Shown here in pieces: positions 1-11,839 of a DNA stretch of 64,000 bases. The notes under the pieces are model-generated. The model worked only from the letters and a program-made list of their open reading frames with translations. It had not been told where the DNA came from and searched no databases. Every line of letters begins with the position of its first letter. Positions within the stretch are counted from its first letter, which is position 1. Source of the DNA: Lamellibrachia satsuma (taxonomy: Eukaryota > Annelida > Polychaeta > Sabellida > Siboglinidae); the NCBI GenBank assembly GCA_033239005.1, contig BSQZ01000002.1, positions 294,001-358,000 on the forward strand. The letters run 5' to 3'. The position numbers were made by a program, and so were the translations under genes.

Positions 1-1090
1 GTGTCTGACAGCACTTAGTGTATTTATCCCTGGGAGACCACTGAAGTGTCAGTCTCACTGTCATACTGGCATGTCACAAGGATAAGAGTCCACTCATGTC
101 TAGTGCTGTTGTCTTTCATTATTTACACACCTACCCGGTACTTATCTTGTTTATTTATCCTGTGACCACCTCCTAAACATCCTTCCTCCACAGGGAGTTA
201 ACTGAAGGAAAATGACTTTTAGGCCAACCTAAATTGAGATATAGTGACGTGATGGAAAGAGATTATGGCAATGACCCTTTGCACAGGCAACCAGTTGCAG
301 AAGACAGATCTATCTAACCAGCCAGTCTTAATGGTGGTTCTGCTATTGACATGAAGCATACTGGACTATCCAGGAGATCTAGCATGCGAGGCATCATGCT
401 GGCAATTAACCAACAAGAAGCAGCTACAAGCATCGTCTCTTGAGACAGAAGCTAGCCGCTACTATTTATCATGTGTCTTCCCAAGGTATACTCTGTTGCA
501 CTGTATGGCATGACCATAGGTGTCCCATCCTTATCTATACACGGCCATAGTGGCATTGAAGTATATTACTGATTTTCCCATTAAAACCAATACAAAAGGT
601 GCATCAGACAATTCCACACTGTGTGTGAAATTATAATTGTTTTTTTTTAATAAAAACTATACACTTTGATGTGTGTCTTGCCATCTGCAGTAGCATTATC
701 ATCAAACTGTAGAAAAAAATTCTCAAGAATATCAACATGGAAGATGCCATTTGTTGTTCAAACCAACCTTTTTTGTACACCAGGGATTCTTCCAGCACTA
801 ACACGTGCGTATGCTGCCTAACGGCTACTAGAAATTTACACCTGTGCACAGTCCAAATAATTGGTATCATAACTGGCATCAGTGAACGAAGCAGGATTTA
901 TAATGATCTATTCACGGGTACCTTTCAGGGAAATGGCATCACGTTAATTGTATTAAAAGAATTGCAGTAACAAAGAAAACATTCCATGACATGTGAAGCA
1001 TTCTAACGAACAGAAATATAACAACCAGGACAAGAGGCCTGAGGTGTTTTGTGTGGTCTACATTGATATATGGCAGTGAGACCTGGACTA
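1..1090. other. No supported gene
   Basis: AT-rich sequence. Two overlapping frames of about 80 codons on opposite strands (631-970) have no recognisable domain or splice context, so I do not call them. If the VPS13-like gene continues to the left, this is probably intron, but no further VPS13 exon could be read here. Confidence 0.4.
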
Positions 1091-1194
1091 TAAAGAAATA
1101 CAATTTTGTGCCATTATATAATTTTGTGCCATTCCATAAAACTATAAGAGCAATTTAGATCATGCAACATCTATATGGTACTTTTATAATCAGA

Positions 1195-1660
1195 AATATA
1201 AAGATGCCATAGAAAATGTGCAGAGACGTGCAACAAAGCAACTTCCTGGCATGAAGAACATTCCTTATCAGGAGACTTGAAAGATTGAAACTTCCCACAC
1301 TTACATACAGACGAACACGTGGTGATATGATTGAGGTTTACAAACTGCTTCAAGGGAAGTATGACAGTGACGTATCTAACATTGTCAAGCTGCACAAAGA
1401 CAGTGACACAAGGGAAGGAACAAGAGGCCATAGTTTGAAATTGTTTCCAGAATATGCTTGTATAAATGTTAGAAAAGAAAGCTTGTCACCTAGAGTTACA
1501 AAACTATGCAATGATTTACCAGAAGTAGTTGTAACCGTCCCAAGTGTTAACTCATTTAAAAACCATCTAGATAAACATTGGAGTACTAAAGAATTTCTCT
1601 ACAACTACAGTCAGGAAGAACCTACAAAAATCAATGTCACGAGATATGACACCTGAAGAA
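1195..1660 (+). mobile_element. LINE remnant, C-terminal tail of reverse transcriptase ORF
   Basis: The plus strand reads the tail that follows the RT domain in Jockey/CR1-type elements: NVQRRATKQLPGM, a frame break near 1,280, then RRTRGDMIEVYKLLQGKYD, a Lys/Asp-rich stretch, and a PSVNSFKNHLDKHW ending. This matches the general pattern (QRRATK, RRxRGDxIxVYKxL, SVNxFKxxLDxxW) of many non-LTR elements. It is 5'-truncated, and differs enough from the CR1-like copies at 22.8-26.8 kb to be another family. Confidence 0.75.
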
Positions 1661-2124
1661 AGAAAGATGTGCACTTACCCACAACCCCGGCCTTTACCTC
1701 TACCGGCAACTGTAGTTCAAACTGCAAACAAAACAAACTGTGTCACTCCATCTGCAGAGAAACTTTCTCATGTCATTCACTTGAGGAAATACATAAACAT
1801 GGCTTTCTTGGGTAATCAGTTCGCTTCATCAAAATGCCAGATATAGGCACTGGTGTCCATGTAGCAAATAATAGGTCTGCTTATTTATTTATTCATTTAT
1901 TCAATGCTTTATTATCAGACTCCATGCAATATACAAATACATTAAGTTTCTGAGTTTTGCGTTAATTGCATTTACTCAGAATAAAAATACCATGTTTGGT
2001 TCAGCAAACAAGAAAGTGGACGTACAAAGATGGTGAAAATATGTTTTCAGGACAGGGAATATCAGCATTAATCATCTAGTAGAAACTAGAAAATATTTCA
2101 ACACCCCAAGAGACCTTCTTAGAA

Positions 2125-2420
2125 GGAAAACGATTAGTGCAACATCTCAACACTAGAGATGAGGAGATTAAGAGGATAGAAAATAGAAGTTTTTAAAATG
2201 TTGAATGGTTATGAAGATATTAATAGAAATATTTTCTTCAAACTTAAAGAAGGCACAGAGGACACAAAGCAGCATTCGTTGTGTTAATGCTAGCTGTGTA
2301 ACTATGTTAAATAAGTAAAACTGACAGATATCTGATATGGGCAGGGTATACATGCATACATAAAAAAATTGTTGCTGGACTCTAGATAAGCCAATGGCTT
2401 CCTTTCCTGCCATCTGGGGT
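2125..2420 (+). mobile_element. 5'-truncated CR1-like LINE 3' end
   Basis: The sequence encodes a decayed version of IEVFKILNGYEDINRN (here with stops). It ends with the 3' untranslated module TGGACTCTAGATAAGCCAAT followed by GGCTTCC and a GCCATCTGG tail. The same module occurs at 3,930, 16,530, 23,170 (minus) and 31,660, so this is one family, the one represented by the longer copies at 22.8-26.8 kb. Confidence 0.75.
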
Positions 2421-3043
2421 TTGTGGCTCTGGCTGTGGCAATATTGTTAATCTTAAAACAGGCTCTTTACAATCGCCGGAGGTATCAGGCAACTGTAGTC
2501 CCTGCTACTCTGACATTTATGTTTCATCAGGTTATTTGGCAGTTTCCTGCCATTACCAAGCCTAGTTGTTCACATATTGAACACAGAAAACACCACAAGG
2601 GCTGACATTTGAGTTGGCGAGCGAAAGTGGACACGTCTCATTTGATAGACAAAGACATCAAGATGAGTGACAGCCGTCTTTGGGCTGATTTTTAAAACTC
2701 TTTTTTTAGACTGACATTTAAAAAATGTAAGAACTTTTTCTGTGACAAATTCAATACAAAATAACAAAGAATTTTTTTCAAAGATGCCCTAGAAGCCATT
2801 TATTTATTAGGTGATCAAACTGCATCATTTGATTAAAAAAACAACACACATATTGCTCAGAATTTGTCAGATTACAGCCTAGGCCTAGGCTTAGTTTAGT
2901 GAAATCAGTTGAAAGATCTTTATAAGAACTTTTTTAAATCACTTTTTTAAGACCTTTTCAGGGCCACAAAAAAGAATGATCCAATTTAAGACCTTTTAAC
3001 ACTGCACACACCCCCGGACGTAATAAAGAGGTTTTCGACTCAC
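2421..3043. other. Presumed VPS13 intron 2, no gene seen
   Basis: The sequence follows the donor of VPS13 exon 2 on the minus strand. It is AT-rich with short homopolymers; no exon or mobile element was recognised. Confidence 0.4.
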
Positions 3044-3087
3044 CAAGGCTTCTGGGCGTAGTTGTAGATTTGTCAGTTCAACCTCAC
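3044..3087 (-). CDS. VPS13D: VPS13-like coding exon 2
   Basis: Acceptor TTTTCCAG|GTGAGG and donor GCCTTG|GTGAGT bound this 44-base exon. It completes the Gly codon and encodes EVELTNLQLRPEAL, matching the first beta strand after the chorein helix in VPS13 proteins. It ends in phase 0. Confidence 0.8.
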
Positions 3088-6000
3088 CTGGAAAATACAA
3101 ACCACAAATAGTTGTCTTTGGTGTACATTTAAAAAAACTAGTTTGCATTCAACAGTTTTATAATTTCATACAACTTGTCACCTGATTTTAGTTCAAGGTA
3201 TATGTTTGCTACAACCTGTAAATAAATTTAGTGAACGTGTGCGTGAATCCATAAAGCCTTCATACTGTCTACGACAGTTGGAAAATCCACTTATGAATAA
3301 TTTACGCACTGTTCTCTTTTACAGAAGCCCAATGATTAATCAGTGAATTAGTCAATTGTACGGTTTTAATACAACATATTTAACTTGTAATTAATGTTTA
3401 ATTATTATTATTGTAATTATTACTATTGTAATTATTATTAGCTGTGGCAGATTCTCCATATACTAACAAATCTATATACCCAGGTACAAATTTTGTAATA
3501 TAAGCAAATTTTGTAGTGTACAGAGAAATTGAAATTATCAAACTAAATTACAAATTTGCAAAAACGAGCTATTGCATTATAATGGATACTAGATAACTTT
3601 TTGTGATTTTTGTTAAATGTTTTAAAATGAGACGAGCATAAAATTTAATTGCGGAACCTGCTTTAGATCAGTCGATCATAGACTTCAGTGTTCCGGTGGT
3701 GACTGAAGTCAGTGGGTAATTTATGCAAGTCAGACAGATAAATCAACCCAAGGTGGTCTCAGAAGCTGTTGCCTATCATTAGCAGGTAGTAGCATCATCA
3801 TGCATACTGCTATTTCATTAGTTATTCCCTGTATCAACCATCAAATTCACCACAAACCTTCATACCACAAACCACACAAATTATCTACATATTGTGTAAA
3901 TGCAGGCAGAATATGTTTAAAAACAACTATCTCAGAAGGACGGGTTAGACATAGATGAAAAATTGCTTCCTTGTCCACTTGCCATCTGGTTGTTTTGCCT
4001 GGTTTATATTAATTATATTAGAAATCAAGCACCCACCCAATACACAATAACAAGACAGTAGAAAGCAGATATTCTACTATTCTACAACCAACACAAGTAT
4101 ACATGAGTCTAAATGCAGGCGACCTTCGAGTGCAACATTTTGAACGTGCACCGAGTACTGCATCACATGCGTGACGCGGTTGTTTCTGGTATGTAATACG
4201 TTCGAGCATATTGATGGCATATTGGCCTGAGGCATTTGGTAAACATTGCTATCATGACTGTCACGTATGAACTACCACGTTATCCCATTGTGAGGACGGG
4301 CATTTTTGCTAGTATATATAAAAGTGGCGCCACGCGGCACCAAGACTATTAACATGACCGGTTATTATTTCAATATAGAATGACCGTTCAGTTATATGCT
4401 GAGTGTCGACGTGGTTGATTAAAAATAGAATGAATGCTCCCTACTGATATTGCTTCGGCTACAAACCGCAACATTTCTTGCAATGTCAAACGTGTCACAA
4501 AAACACTATTTATGGTTAACATAAAGGCGATATAGCCAGGACAAGACTTCTGAGATGTTTATTAACATTCCGTTTGTTTTTGCTGGGTCTAAAATAATGC
4601 AGCTCCGTAAATATTTCGAGTAGCCATGCGGGCTACTGTTGTCAAAAATTTAAGTCACCCGAAGCCATTTTTGGGCGCCATTGGCGACCGGGCGACCGCT
4701 AAATCTCACCCCTGTGATATTGGAACTACGGCTTTCTCGGATGCTGCGCCAATTCTTTGGAATTCAATGTTTCTGGCAGTGAGAAGCGTAATACAATTTG
4801 CAGTCATCTGAAGACTTATCTTTTCAACCATGTGTTCCAGCCTTAGCTCCGTACCACATGTATCCATCTGTTGACAACGTTAATATTATATATCTATTTT
4901 TAGATTATTATTATTAATATTATTACTAACATTTATATAGCGCCATATATCCAGGACCAGCCAATTCATAGGCACATACACACATTATAAGATGTACTTG
5001 GAATCATAAGAGTTTAAGAAAAATATATATACCGGTTAATGTAATTTTAGACTAAGCTTAAATAGACTAGCTATATTAAGTAATTATAATACATGGCGAA
5101 GTGACTGAAATATTAAAATGATTAAATAAATAGCTGTAATATATTAAAATTAATTAAAATATATCATGTAATAAATACTTAAATAAATAGATTAAAAAAT
5201 AAAATACATGTTCATAAAAAAATCCTAAAGCACAGTTCTTCAGTGGAAGTAAGCTAGCTTAAATAAATGAGTTTTAAGGAAATTAGCTAAACTTTCATTT
5301 TATGTGAAGGATTTAGGTTCAACAGAAGTTTTTGTATCATTATTATTATAACAATACATTGGGCAGTATAAAGTTGATGTCAAGTATGTTGGATGGGAGA
5401 CTTCTCATCAAGACATTCAACTTAACCCTGATGAACGAGGAAATTAAATATGGCTCAACAATAAAATGTACGCTATTAATTAGTCGGAATAATGACATTT
5501 TATGAACCAATAAAGTTCAGTATTTTGGTCACATGCCTGCCACATCCTTTTACACAAGATGATTGATTTTTGTCAGTATCGGTAGTTGATTCAGCAGTCA
5601 TCTAAGCCAGCAATAAGCCGACCAGTTAAGTCGGTAAGAAGATTATTCTTGGGTGGGATTTTTCTCCATGCGGAAATGAGTTTCCTAGTTGGTGGCAACA
5701 TGTTTCCTCGTGAGACTAGAATTACTGGAAATTTGACCTGCCCCTTAGAGCCAGAATGCAATTAGTCAAATGATTCGGCCACATAACAGGTGCAATAATT
5801 AACACAATTACAGCAGGTGAATTTTCTTATGGAAACTGCTGTAGAGTTTGGTCATTAAAGTTATCAGGTTTGCGGCAAAGGTCAGAAAATTAGGATAGAA
5901 ATACAGTTAATAAATAAAACACATTTTGGATAAGGTTAGGAATCATGTCAAAAAGGGGCCATGTCAAGAGAGAGAGAGAGTTTAACAGTTTATGTTGCCC

Positions 6001-7683
6001 AACTATGTAGTATGTACAATCATTAATTTGAGAATAATTTATGTCATGGTTTATACTTTATTTAATAATTGAAAAAGCTGCTAACCCTTTCAGCCAAATA
6101 AACAAAAAAAATCAATGTTTTTGAAACGGTCCCTTACTGCTCCCATTAAGCTTAGTGATCTGTCAGCATTTTGTACCATTAAATGTACCATTAGATTTAC
6201 ATACAAAAAGCACCTGCTGTCACATTTAACATTTCACTCTTAAACAAATTACCAACGTGTGCCCACAAATGACAGTACTTTCTGAGTAAATAATTCCAGT
6301 TTTATTAACATCCACCATTAGTAACTACCAATACATGTTATATTGGAAATAACATTTGAAATATAGCATTTACAGTTTTATGACTAAGTGGTTATTTAAT
6401 ATCATATTTCACGTGCATTTTAAGGTGTGAGATGAGGAAGATCATGACTGAGATGGGAGGACTGCATGAAGAGATATTTGACAGGAGAGGGAGTAGACAG
6501 CGAGAGTGAGAGATGGGGGAGATGGACAATGAAAGGAGCAGGAAAATAAAAAAATCAAGGACCAATATCGAAGCAAGCCTCACCCCGGAGTCCCGGACTT
6601 CAGGAACGAAGAGGAGAGAAACAACTACATTATCACTAACGACCATCTTCTGCAGAACACACACAAGATGGTGTCAACTTTGAAGTGCTCACTTCAAACT
6701 GCAGAAAAGCAATAAATAAATAAACATAGAATGCCACATCAAATGCAGTAGTATTATCTGTAATAGTAGTAGTATTAACTTCATACTACAAACAAATTTC
6801 CACACAGAGCCAAAGTGTCAAACTAGTGTCACTGGATTAAAGAAAGAAGAACTTTGTGTAGAGTTGTTTGTTCAGTTGTTACATAGTTCAACAGATGTGT
6901 CACTGGCAGACTTACATTGCCACCTGCTCAACAGGTGTGAATGTTTGCTTAATAATAATAAACGATAATAAATTAATTTGTGCATAGCAGTTTCCTTACG
7001 GTACACATCATAAATTTGGCTTGCTAACATCTGATAATAGCCATACTGTACATGGCCTATTTAAAATGCTGTTATAATAAAGTTTTAGAAGCGTGACCTA
7101 ATTTCTCCTTTGATGATCATTCTGTTTGTGTTACTTACATATAACCAGGAGGCTGGCATGAATGGTTCAGAAAATGTCCAGTCGAGGGTAGAAGAGGAGG
7201 AAGATCGTGACTGAGATGGGAGGACTGGACTGTGTGTAGAGAGATTTGACAGGATTAAGAGGGGACAACGAGAGTGAGAGATGGGGGGACAGATGGTGGA
7301 GATGGCAGTGAAACAGGATCAACGACAAAAGGAGCAGGAAAAAAAATCGAGGACACGTATCGATGGCAGCCTCACTGAGGACTTCAGGAGAATCGGAGAG
7401 GAGAGCGACATGATGATGCCCATTCATGACTCCATGCATAAGCAGACACTGTCACAAACACGACACTACCACAGAGCACCATGCCCATAAACACCACATC
7501 ACCAAGCCCACAAACACCACACCACCGCAGAGCACCACGCCCACAAACACGACTGCCACAACAGCTACAACCACAAGACGTCTTACCTCTGAAGATGCCT
7601 ACGTTGAGATTTTCGCTCTCGAGGTTCTGTATGTACTTGCCGAGGTACTGGTTGAGGAGATTCGCCACGAGATGGTCCATCAT
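3044..7683 (-). CDS. VPS13D: VPS13-family lipid transfer protein, first two coding exons (VPS13D-like), partial
   Basis: Two exons join in frame: 7,683-7,587 (32 codons plus one base) and 3,087-3,044 (two bases plus 14 codons). The product begins MMDHLVANLLNQYLGKYIQN and continues through NVGIFRG to EVELTNLQLRPEAL. This is the N-terminal chorein motif of VPS13 proteins, bridge-like lipid transporters at membrane contact sites; YLGKY and VEL-NL-L resemble VPS13D more than VPS13A or C. The start is the first of two adjacent ATGs at 7,683; an in-frame TGA lies upstream at 7,729-7,731. Donor GTAAGA and acceptor TTTTCCAG flank a 4.5 kb intron holding several LINE 3' ends. The other several thousand codons must lie left of the window. 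The family call is firm, the paralogue (D) less so. Only 46 residues are visible, so function is inferred from the family. Confidence 0.82.
3885..3995 (+). mobile_element. CR1-like LINE 3' end fragment in VPS13 intron 1
   Basis: It reads a decayed C-terminus (MFKNN-LRRTG) followed by the family 3' module (GGGTTAGACATAGATGAAAA, GGCTTCC-like and CCACTTGCCATCTGG). Same family as 16,430 and 31,556. Confidence 0.7.
4590..4860 (+). mobile_element. Decayed LINE C-terminal fragment
   Basis: GTTAFSDAAPILWNSM, then after a frameshift HLKTYLFNHVFQ, matches the common tail of Jockey-type RT ORFs (AFSxAAPxLWNSLPxxxR followed by FKxxLKTxLF). No other part of the element is present. Confidence 0.65.
4870..6390. 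other. AT-rich intronic sequence of the VPS13-like gene
   Basis: No exon recognised. At 4,935-4,985 there is a short motif (GCGCCATATATCCAGGACCA, then AATTCATAGGCACAT) that recurs in degenerate form at 35,215-35,275 and 39,360-39,420, so part is an interspersed repeat. A short GA tract lies near 5,970. Confidence 0.4.
6400..6660 (+). mobile_element. LINE 3' end copy
   Basis: It contains GATGGGAGGACTG (the RWEDC-like tail of a LINE RT ORF), a purine-rich stretch and a terminal module around CCCGGACTTCAGGAACGAAG. Further copies are at 7,150-7,430, 53,660-54,130, and on the minus strand at 11,840-12,345 and 46,610-46,740. Confidence 0.6.
7150..7430 (+). mobile_element. LINE 3' end copy next to VPS13 exon 1
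   Basis: Same family as 6,400-6,660: GATGGGAGGACTGGACTGTG, purine-rich middle, terminal module ACTTCAGGAGAATCGGAGAG. It ends about 150 bases downstream of the exon 1 donor. Confidence 0.6.
7587..7683 (-). CDS. VPS13D: VPS13-like coding exon 1
   Basis: The exon runs from the ATG to donor AGAG|GTAAGA and ends in phase 1 (G of a split Gly codon). It encodes the amphipathic N-terminal chorein helix (LVANLLNQYLGKYIQNL) and the NVGIFRG strand. Confidence 0.82.
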
Positions 7684-7760
7684 CCTCCCTGACTCTCTCG
7701 CAGTCCCTGACAAATCAACAGGAACCCGTCAGATGCAGTAATTAGACTAATTATTATAGG
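7684..7760 (-). promoter_or_regulatory. 5' leader of the VPS13-like gene
   Basis: This lies immediately upstream of the start codon. An in-frame TGA at 7,729-7,731 shows the reading frame does not extend far upstream. No TATA box or other clear promoter element could be assigned, so the transcription start is unknown. Confidence 0.35.
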
Positions 7761-8425
7761 ACCAACAGGAAGCCATGAATCAGGAATGACGACATCTGAC
7801 TAACCAGAGCTGGCTTTCCTAGAACAGTTGGAGCACAGTGTAGGCTCAGTATATTATATGTGATCCCAGAGGGCAATTATTTTAATGTCAACTATGTTGT
7901 TAACATATATGGTTAGCTGAAACACATTGTTTGTATTGAAGTTAAATTCTTATTAATGATTCTACACTTTTAATGTTATTTTGCCATTTTATAAAAGATA
8001 GTGTGTCAGTCATCTTCATTTTACAATGTAGTCCTTGGTTAATGTCAGCTGGTGACTGTCGTATGTTTGTCTTCCAAGACATTTGTTTAAATGGCTCATG
8101 TATATAAACCTTTGCTTTGCCGTTTGCTTAAAATTTTCTTACAACAGCAATTATTTTATCTTGACCATTTCCGTTTATTCTTGCCACATATATATGAACT
8201 ATCTTTTTCTGACCAATAATTGCATTTCAGGTCTGCTCTTTGCATAGTCTCTTCAATTCTAAAGCATGTGAGAATGACATTTACTTATCATGTAAAGTCC
8301 ACATATAAAATTTAAATAAATGGGTAACGATCATGTAAATTATCCGTTATAGGTATCATTCACCAAAATCCACGTTTTTAGAGGTGACAATTTTTTTATG
8401 TAAATATAAATTAATTATTCATAAG
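7760..8425. other. Intergenic, nothing recognised
   Basis: AT-rich non-coding sequence upstream of the VPS13-like gene. No exon, repeat family or RNA gene was identified. Confidence 0.4.
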
Positions 8426-9256
8426 CTATTGACAAGTGTTAAATTGTGTGATGAAACCTAGGTAATGACAAAGAAGCCTACTGTCGGGTATAGCAACAGT
8501 AACATTTCCACAGTAGACCACTGCCACTGAGGATACACCTGCCACTGAGGATACACCTGCCACTGAGGATACACCTGCCACTGAGGCTACACCTGCCACT
8601 GAGGATACACCTGCCACTGAGGCTACACCTGCAACTGACGATACACCTGCAACTGACGATACACCTGCCACTGAGGATACACCTGCCACTGAGGCTACAC
8701 CTGCCACTGAGGCTGCACCTGCCACTGAGGACACACCTGCCACTGAGGCTACACCTGCCACTGAGGCTACACCTGCCACTGAGGCTACACCTGCCACTGA
8801 GGCTGCACCTGCCACTGAGGACACACCTGCCACTGAGGCTACACCTGCCACTGAGGCTACACCTGCCACTGAGGCTACACCTGCCACTGAGGCTACACCT
8901 GCCACTGAGGCTACACCTGCCACTGAGGATACACCTGCCACTGAGGATACACCTGCCACTGAGGATACACCTGCCACTGAGGATACACCTGCCACTGAGG
9001 ATACACTTGCCACTGAGGATACACCTGCCACTGAGGATACACCTGCCACTGAGGCTACACCTGCCACTGAGGATACACCTGCCATTGAGGCTACACCTGC
9101 CACTGAGGCTACACCTGCCACTGAAACAGCAGCATCAAGGAAGGAAATTGTGTCATTTATACAGGAAACTAAGACATTAAATGACAACAGCAGAAGACAC
9201 AGCAGAACTGTTTGTCTGGTTCCACAGTACATGTTTAACGAGGGAACGGACGACAT
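8426..9256 (-). CDS. Repeat-encoded ORF with signal-peptide-like N-terminus, doubtful
   Basis: A 276-codon frame runs through the 18-bp array. It begins with about 30 residues that look like a secretory signal (hydrophobic core TVLLCLLLLSFNVLV, then a Cys), continues as roughly 34 Ser/Ala-Val-Ala-Gly-Val units, and ends in a short unique tail with a Cys-Gly-Asn-Val-Thr sequon. No splice context, homologue or promoter is visible. The opposite strand is also open (Thr-Pro-Ala-Thr-Glu repeats followed by about 80 unique residues to 9,366, preceded by an acceptor-like CCACAGTAG). At most one can be real and both may be chance. Confidence 0.15.
   Translation of the reverse strand: MSSVPSLNMYCGTRQTVLLCLLLLSFNVLVSCINDTISFLDAAVSVAGVASVAGVASMAGVSSVAGVASVAGVSSVAGVSSVASVSSVAGVSSVAGVSSVAGVSSVAGVSSVAGVASVAGVASVAGVASVAGVASVAGVASVAGVSSVAGAASVAGVASVAGVASVAGVASVAGVSSVAGAASVAGVASVAGVSSVAGVSSVAGVSSVAGVASVAGVSSVAGVASVAGVSSVAGVSSVAGVSSVAVVYCGNVTVAIPDSRLLCHYLGFITQFNTCQ
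8516..9128. repeat. 18-bp minisatellite, about 34 copies
   Basis: The unit is ACACCTGCCACTGAGGAT with a common GAT/GCT alternative. 18 is a multiple of three and the unit has no stop in the relevant frames, so both strands stay open (plus: Thr-Pro-Ala-Thr-Glu-Asp/Ala; minus: Ser/Ala-Val-Ala-Gly-Val). Variants change the second codon base as often as other positions, which argues against coding constraint. Confidence 0.95.
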
Positions 9257-9369
9257 TCAAGTACCTACAAAATGTCTCACTGAAAGACCTGTAGCTAGCA
9301 ATCTACAACACATCGGATACGTTAGTAAAGTTAATGTTTTATTCTATTACTTCTGCAGAATGCATTGAT

Positions 9370-10070
9370 ATTTCAAATAGCAGTTTTGGGTGTTTTTCTT
9401 AAAAAAACTAGATGTTATTTTCATGAATTTCATACAGCATGTGGGTTAACAGAGGATAAATATGCTGTGAAATTTTAAGGAAAATCATAGGACAAATTTT
9501 CCTGGAATCCTCATAACTACAGCCTATTGGAAAATCAAGTGTGGATTCACCCCTGTTGCTCCATGTAAACTAGTCTACAATAAAATGCTCCCCCCTTTTA
9601 CTAGCTCATTCTGAGCAGTCACCATATTATCATCTATTGCAGTAACTTAGTGAAATGATTATTCCCCTGTGGTACTGTGGCAGTTAATGCACTGTACTGG
9701 CAATGTACTGGGATCATCGTATCTTTCAACGACAGCCTGGGATAGCGATATATGATTTACCACGGACTACACAATACCGTGGATTGCTTAAAAATTGAAT
9801 TACAGCTCACGGGTCAATTCTACCACAGTCAAAGGAATCAATGAAATTAATATCAAAGCCACAACTAGACCACCTTTATCCAGTGCAACACCAATCAAGA
9901 ATTCCACAGGGAAGTGAGTCTATGAATGTTCAATCAATCTGCCACCAAACCAGCTGCCACTGCCGAATCCATGTTTTGTGGAAAATAGACCATTAAGGAA
10001 TGACATCAGGGTTTTTCTGAAAGAGGCATTTCTTCTTTTGTTTCCTTTAAGTGCACAATCCTGCTAAGGA
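9370..10070. other. Intergenic, nothing recognised
   Basis: No coding, RNA or clear repeat signal was found apart from the SINE-like sequence that starts near 10,080. Confidence 0.35.
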
Positions 10071-10079
10071 ACGTTGTCG

Positions 10080-10345
10080 CACGGTGGTTCACTCACTCAA
10101 TCATGTCCCCAGGCAAAGTATTTGGCAGAATTAACTGAGCTGCATCATGGCCGCATTTGCAATGACACATGGATGAGAGATGGAGTCCACAGCAGGTTAC
10201 ACATTTACCCCTTGCATAGAATCTTTAACTTCCCCTGGCATAGACACCAGGGTTAAGGACCTTCTCTTCCGAAAGACACAGGCAATGTGGGGGTGAACAA
10301 AATTGCCCAAGTTCTGAGATGGCAGTAGGTGGGCTCAAAGCCTAG
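10080..10345 (-). mobile_element. tRNA-derived SINE, body/tail portion
   Basis: It shares the blocks GAGTCCAC, GCAGGTTACACATTTACCCC, TTCCCCTGGCATAGACA and GGCAGTAGGTGG with the fuller SINEs at 48,780-49,115 and 52,860-53,181. The tRNA-like head expected at the high-coordinate end is lost where the 31-bp array begins. Confidence 0.7.
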
Positions 10346-11025
10346 TCCTCTCCATTAACAAGTCCAGTGACCCTGGTCCTCTCGTTTAACAAGTCCAGTG
10401 ATGCTGGTCCTCTCAATTAACAAGTCCAATGACGCTGGTCCTCTCAATTAACAAGTCCAGTGACCCTGGTCCTCTCAATTAACAAGTCCAATGACGCTGG
10501 TCCTCTCAATTAACAAGTCCAGTGACCCTGGTCCTCTCAATTAACAAGTCCAGTGACTCTGGTCCTCTCAATTAACAAGTCCAGTGACCTTGGTTCTCTC
10601 AATTAACAAGTCCAGTGATCCTGGTTCTCTCAATTAACAAGTCCAGTGACCCTGGTCCTCTCAATTAACAAGTCCAGTGACCTTGGTTCTCTCAATTAAC
10701 AAGTCCAGTGATCCTGGTTCTCTCAATTAACAAGTCCAGTGACCCTGGTCCTCTCGATTAACAAGTCCAGTGACCTTGGTTCTCTCAATTAACAAGTCCA
10801 GTGATCCTGGTTCTCTCAATTAACAAGTCCAGTGACCCTGGTTCTCTCAATTAACAAGTCCAGTGACCTTGGTTCTCTCAATTAACAAGTCCAGTGATCC
10901 TGGTTCTCTCAATTAACAAGTCCAGTGACCCTGGTCCTCTCGATTAACAAGTCCAGTTACTTTGGTCCTCTCAATTAACAAATCCAGGGATCCTGGTCCT
11001 CTCAATTAACAAGTCCAGTGACTAT
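10335..11025. repeat. 31-bp minisatellite, about 22 copies
   Basis: The unit contains CTCAATTAACAAGTCCAGTG followed by an A/C/T-variable GACCCTGGTCCT. Copies differ by a few substitutions, and groups of variants recur in order, suggesting higher-order copying. The array starts at the truncated edge of a SINE. Confidence 0.95.
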
Positions 11026-11076
11026 ATGCAACGCGAATGCTGTACAGGTTAAAACTGTGCTCAAATACAGTGCAGG

Positions 11077-11640
11077 TTAAGACAGGGATACATTTGTGTT
11101 AAGTGCGTAAATGTCTGAAGTGGCCAACCCTTCCTTGAATGTTTCTAAAGTCGGGGATGTGACTGTGCAGTCAGGCAGCTGGTTCCACTGTCGGATACCA
11201 GATGAGAAGGTAGAGTACAGGTATACGTCTGTCCCGCAGTAGGGGATGAGGTAGCGCACGGTATGATCAGTTGTAACCAGTGAAGCAGGATGTAGAAACA
11301 TGTCTATGAGATGGTGTGTGACATGGTACTTCATGACAATCTTGGCCATTGTCCTTCTGTGTTGCAGGGATTGCCAGCCAAGTCTGCTGATCATCCGACT
11401 AGTACTTGTGGTGGTCTTGTAGTCTGCTGGACAGCTTCCAACTGCTGGAAGTTGGTCTTGGTGTGGTGTTCTCTCCAATGATGTGCTGGCATACTCCAGA
11501 ATATGCCTAACCAGGGTCTGGTAACAATGCGCGTTGATGTTTGTTGGGCAGATAAAGGCTGTTATCGGCTTTCTTCGTGATGGCATCGACATGGGCATTC
11601 CTGTTTCCTGTTATCCCAAGGTAGTTTCTTGTCTTCACAA
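11077..11640 (-). mobile_element. LINE remnant, RT C-terminal region
   Basis: A 173-codon frame reads the tail of a Jockey-type RT ORF: CYQTLVRHILEYASTSLE (thumb-like YxxLVRPxLEYAS), SRMISRLGWQSLQHRRTMAK, then YLIPYCGTDVYLYSTFSSG and IRQWNQLPDC-TFKEGLA. It is still open but lacks the RT catalytic core, so it is a 5'-truncated copy. A related but distinct copy is at 33,780-34,531. Confidence 0.8.
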
Positions 11641-11839
11641 GAGGCAGGTTGCGACCGTGGATGGTGTTGGTGGATGTAATTGAATTTTGCTTCAGAGTGA
11701 TTCTAATGACCTCACACTTGCTTGGATTGGCAGTTGCTCACTAGAATTATGGAGCATTTATGTAGTGTCACTGGACGTATGCAGGAAGCTACAACAGCAG
11801 TAACAATGTGCTGCCTTCTGGGGACTTGCTGGTTGCACA

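Noticed and set aside
8516..9128. CRISPR-like array
   Set aside because: Units are contiguous with no unique spacers, and the sequence is clearly animal DNA; it is a minisatellite. The same applies to the other arrays.
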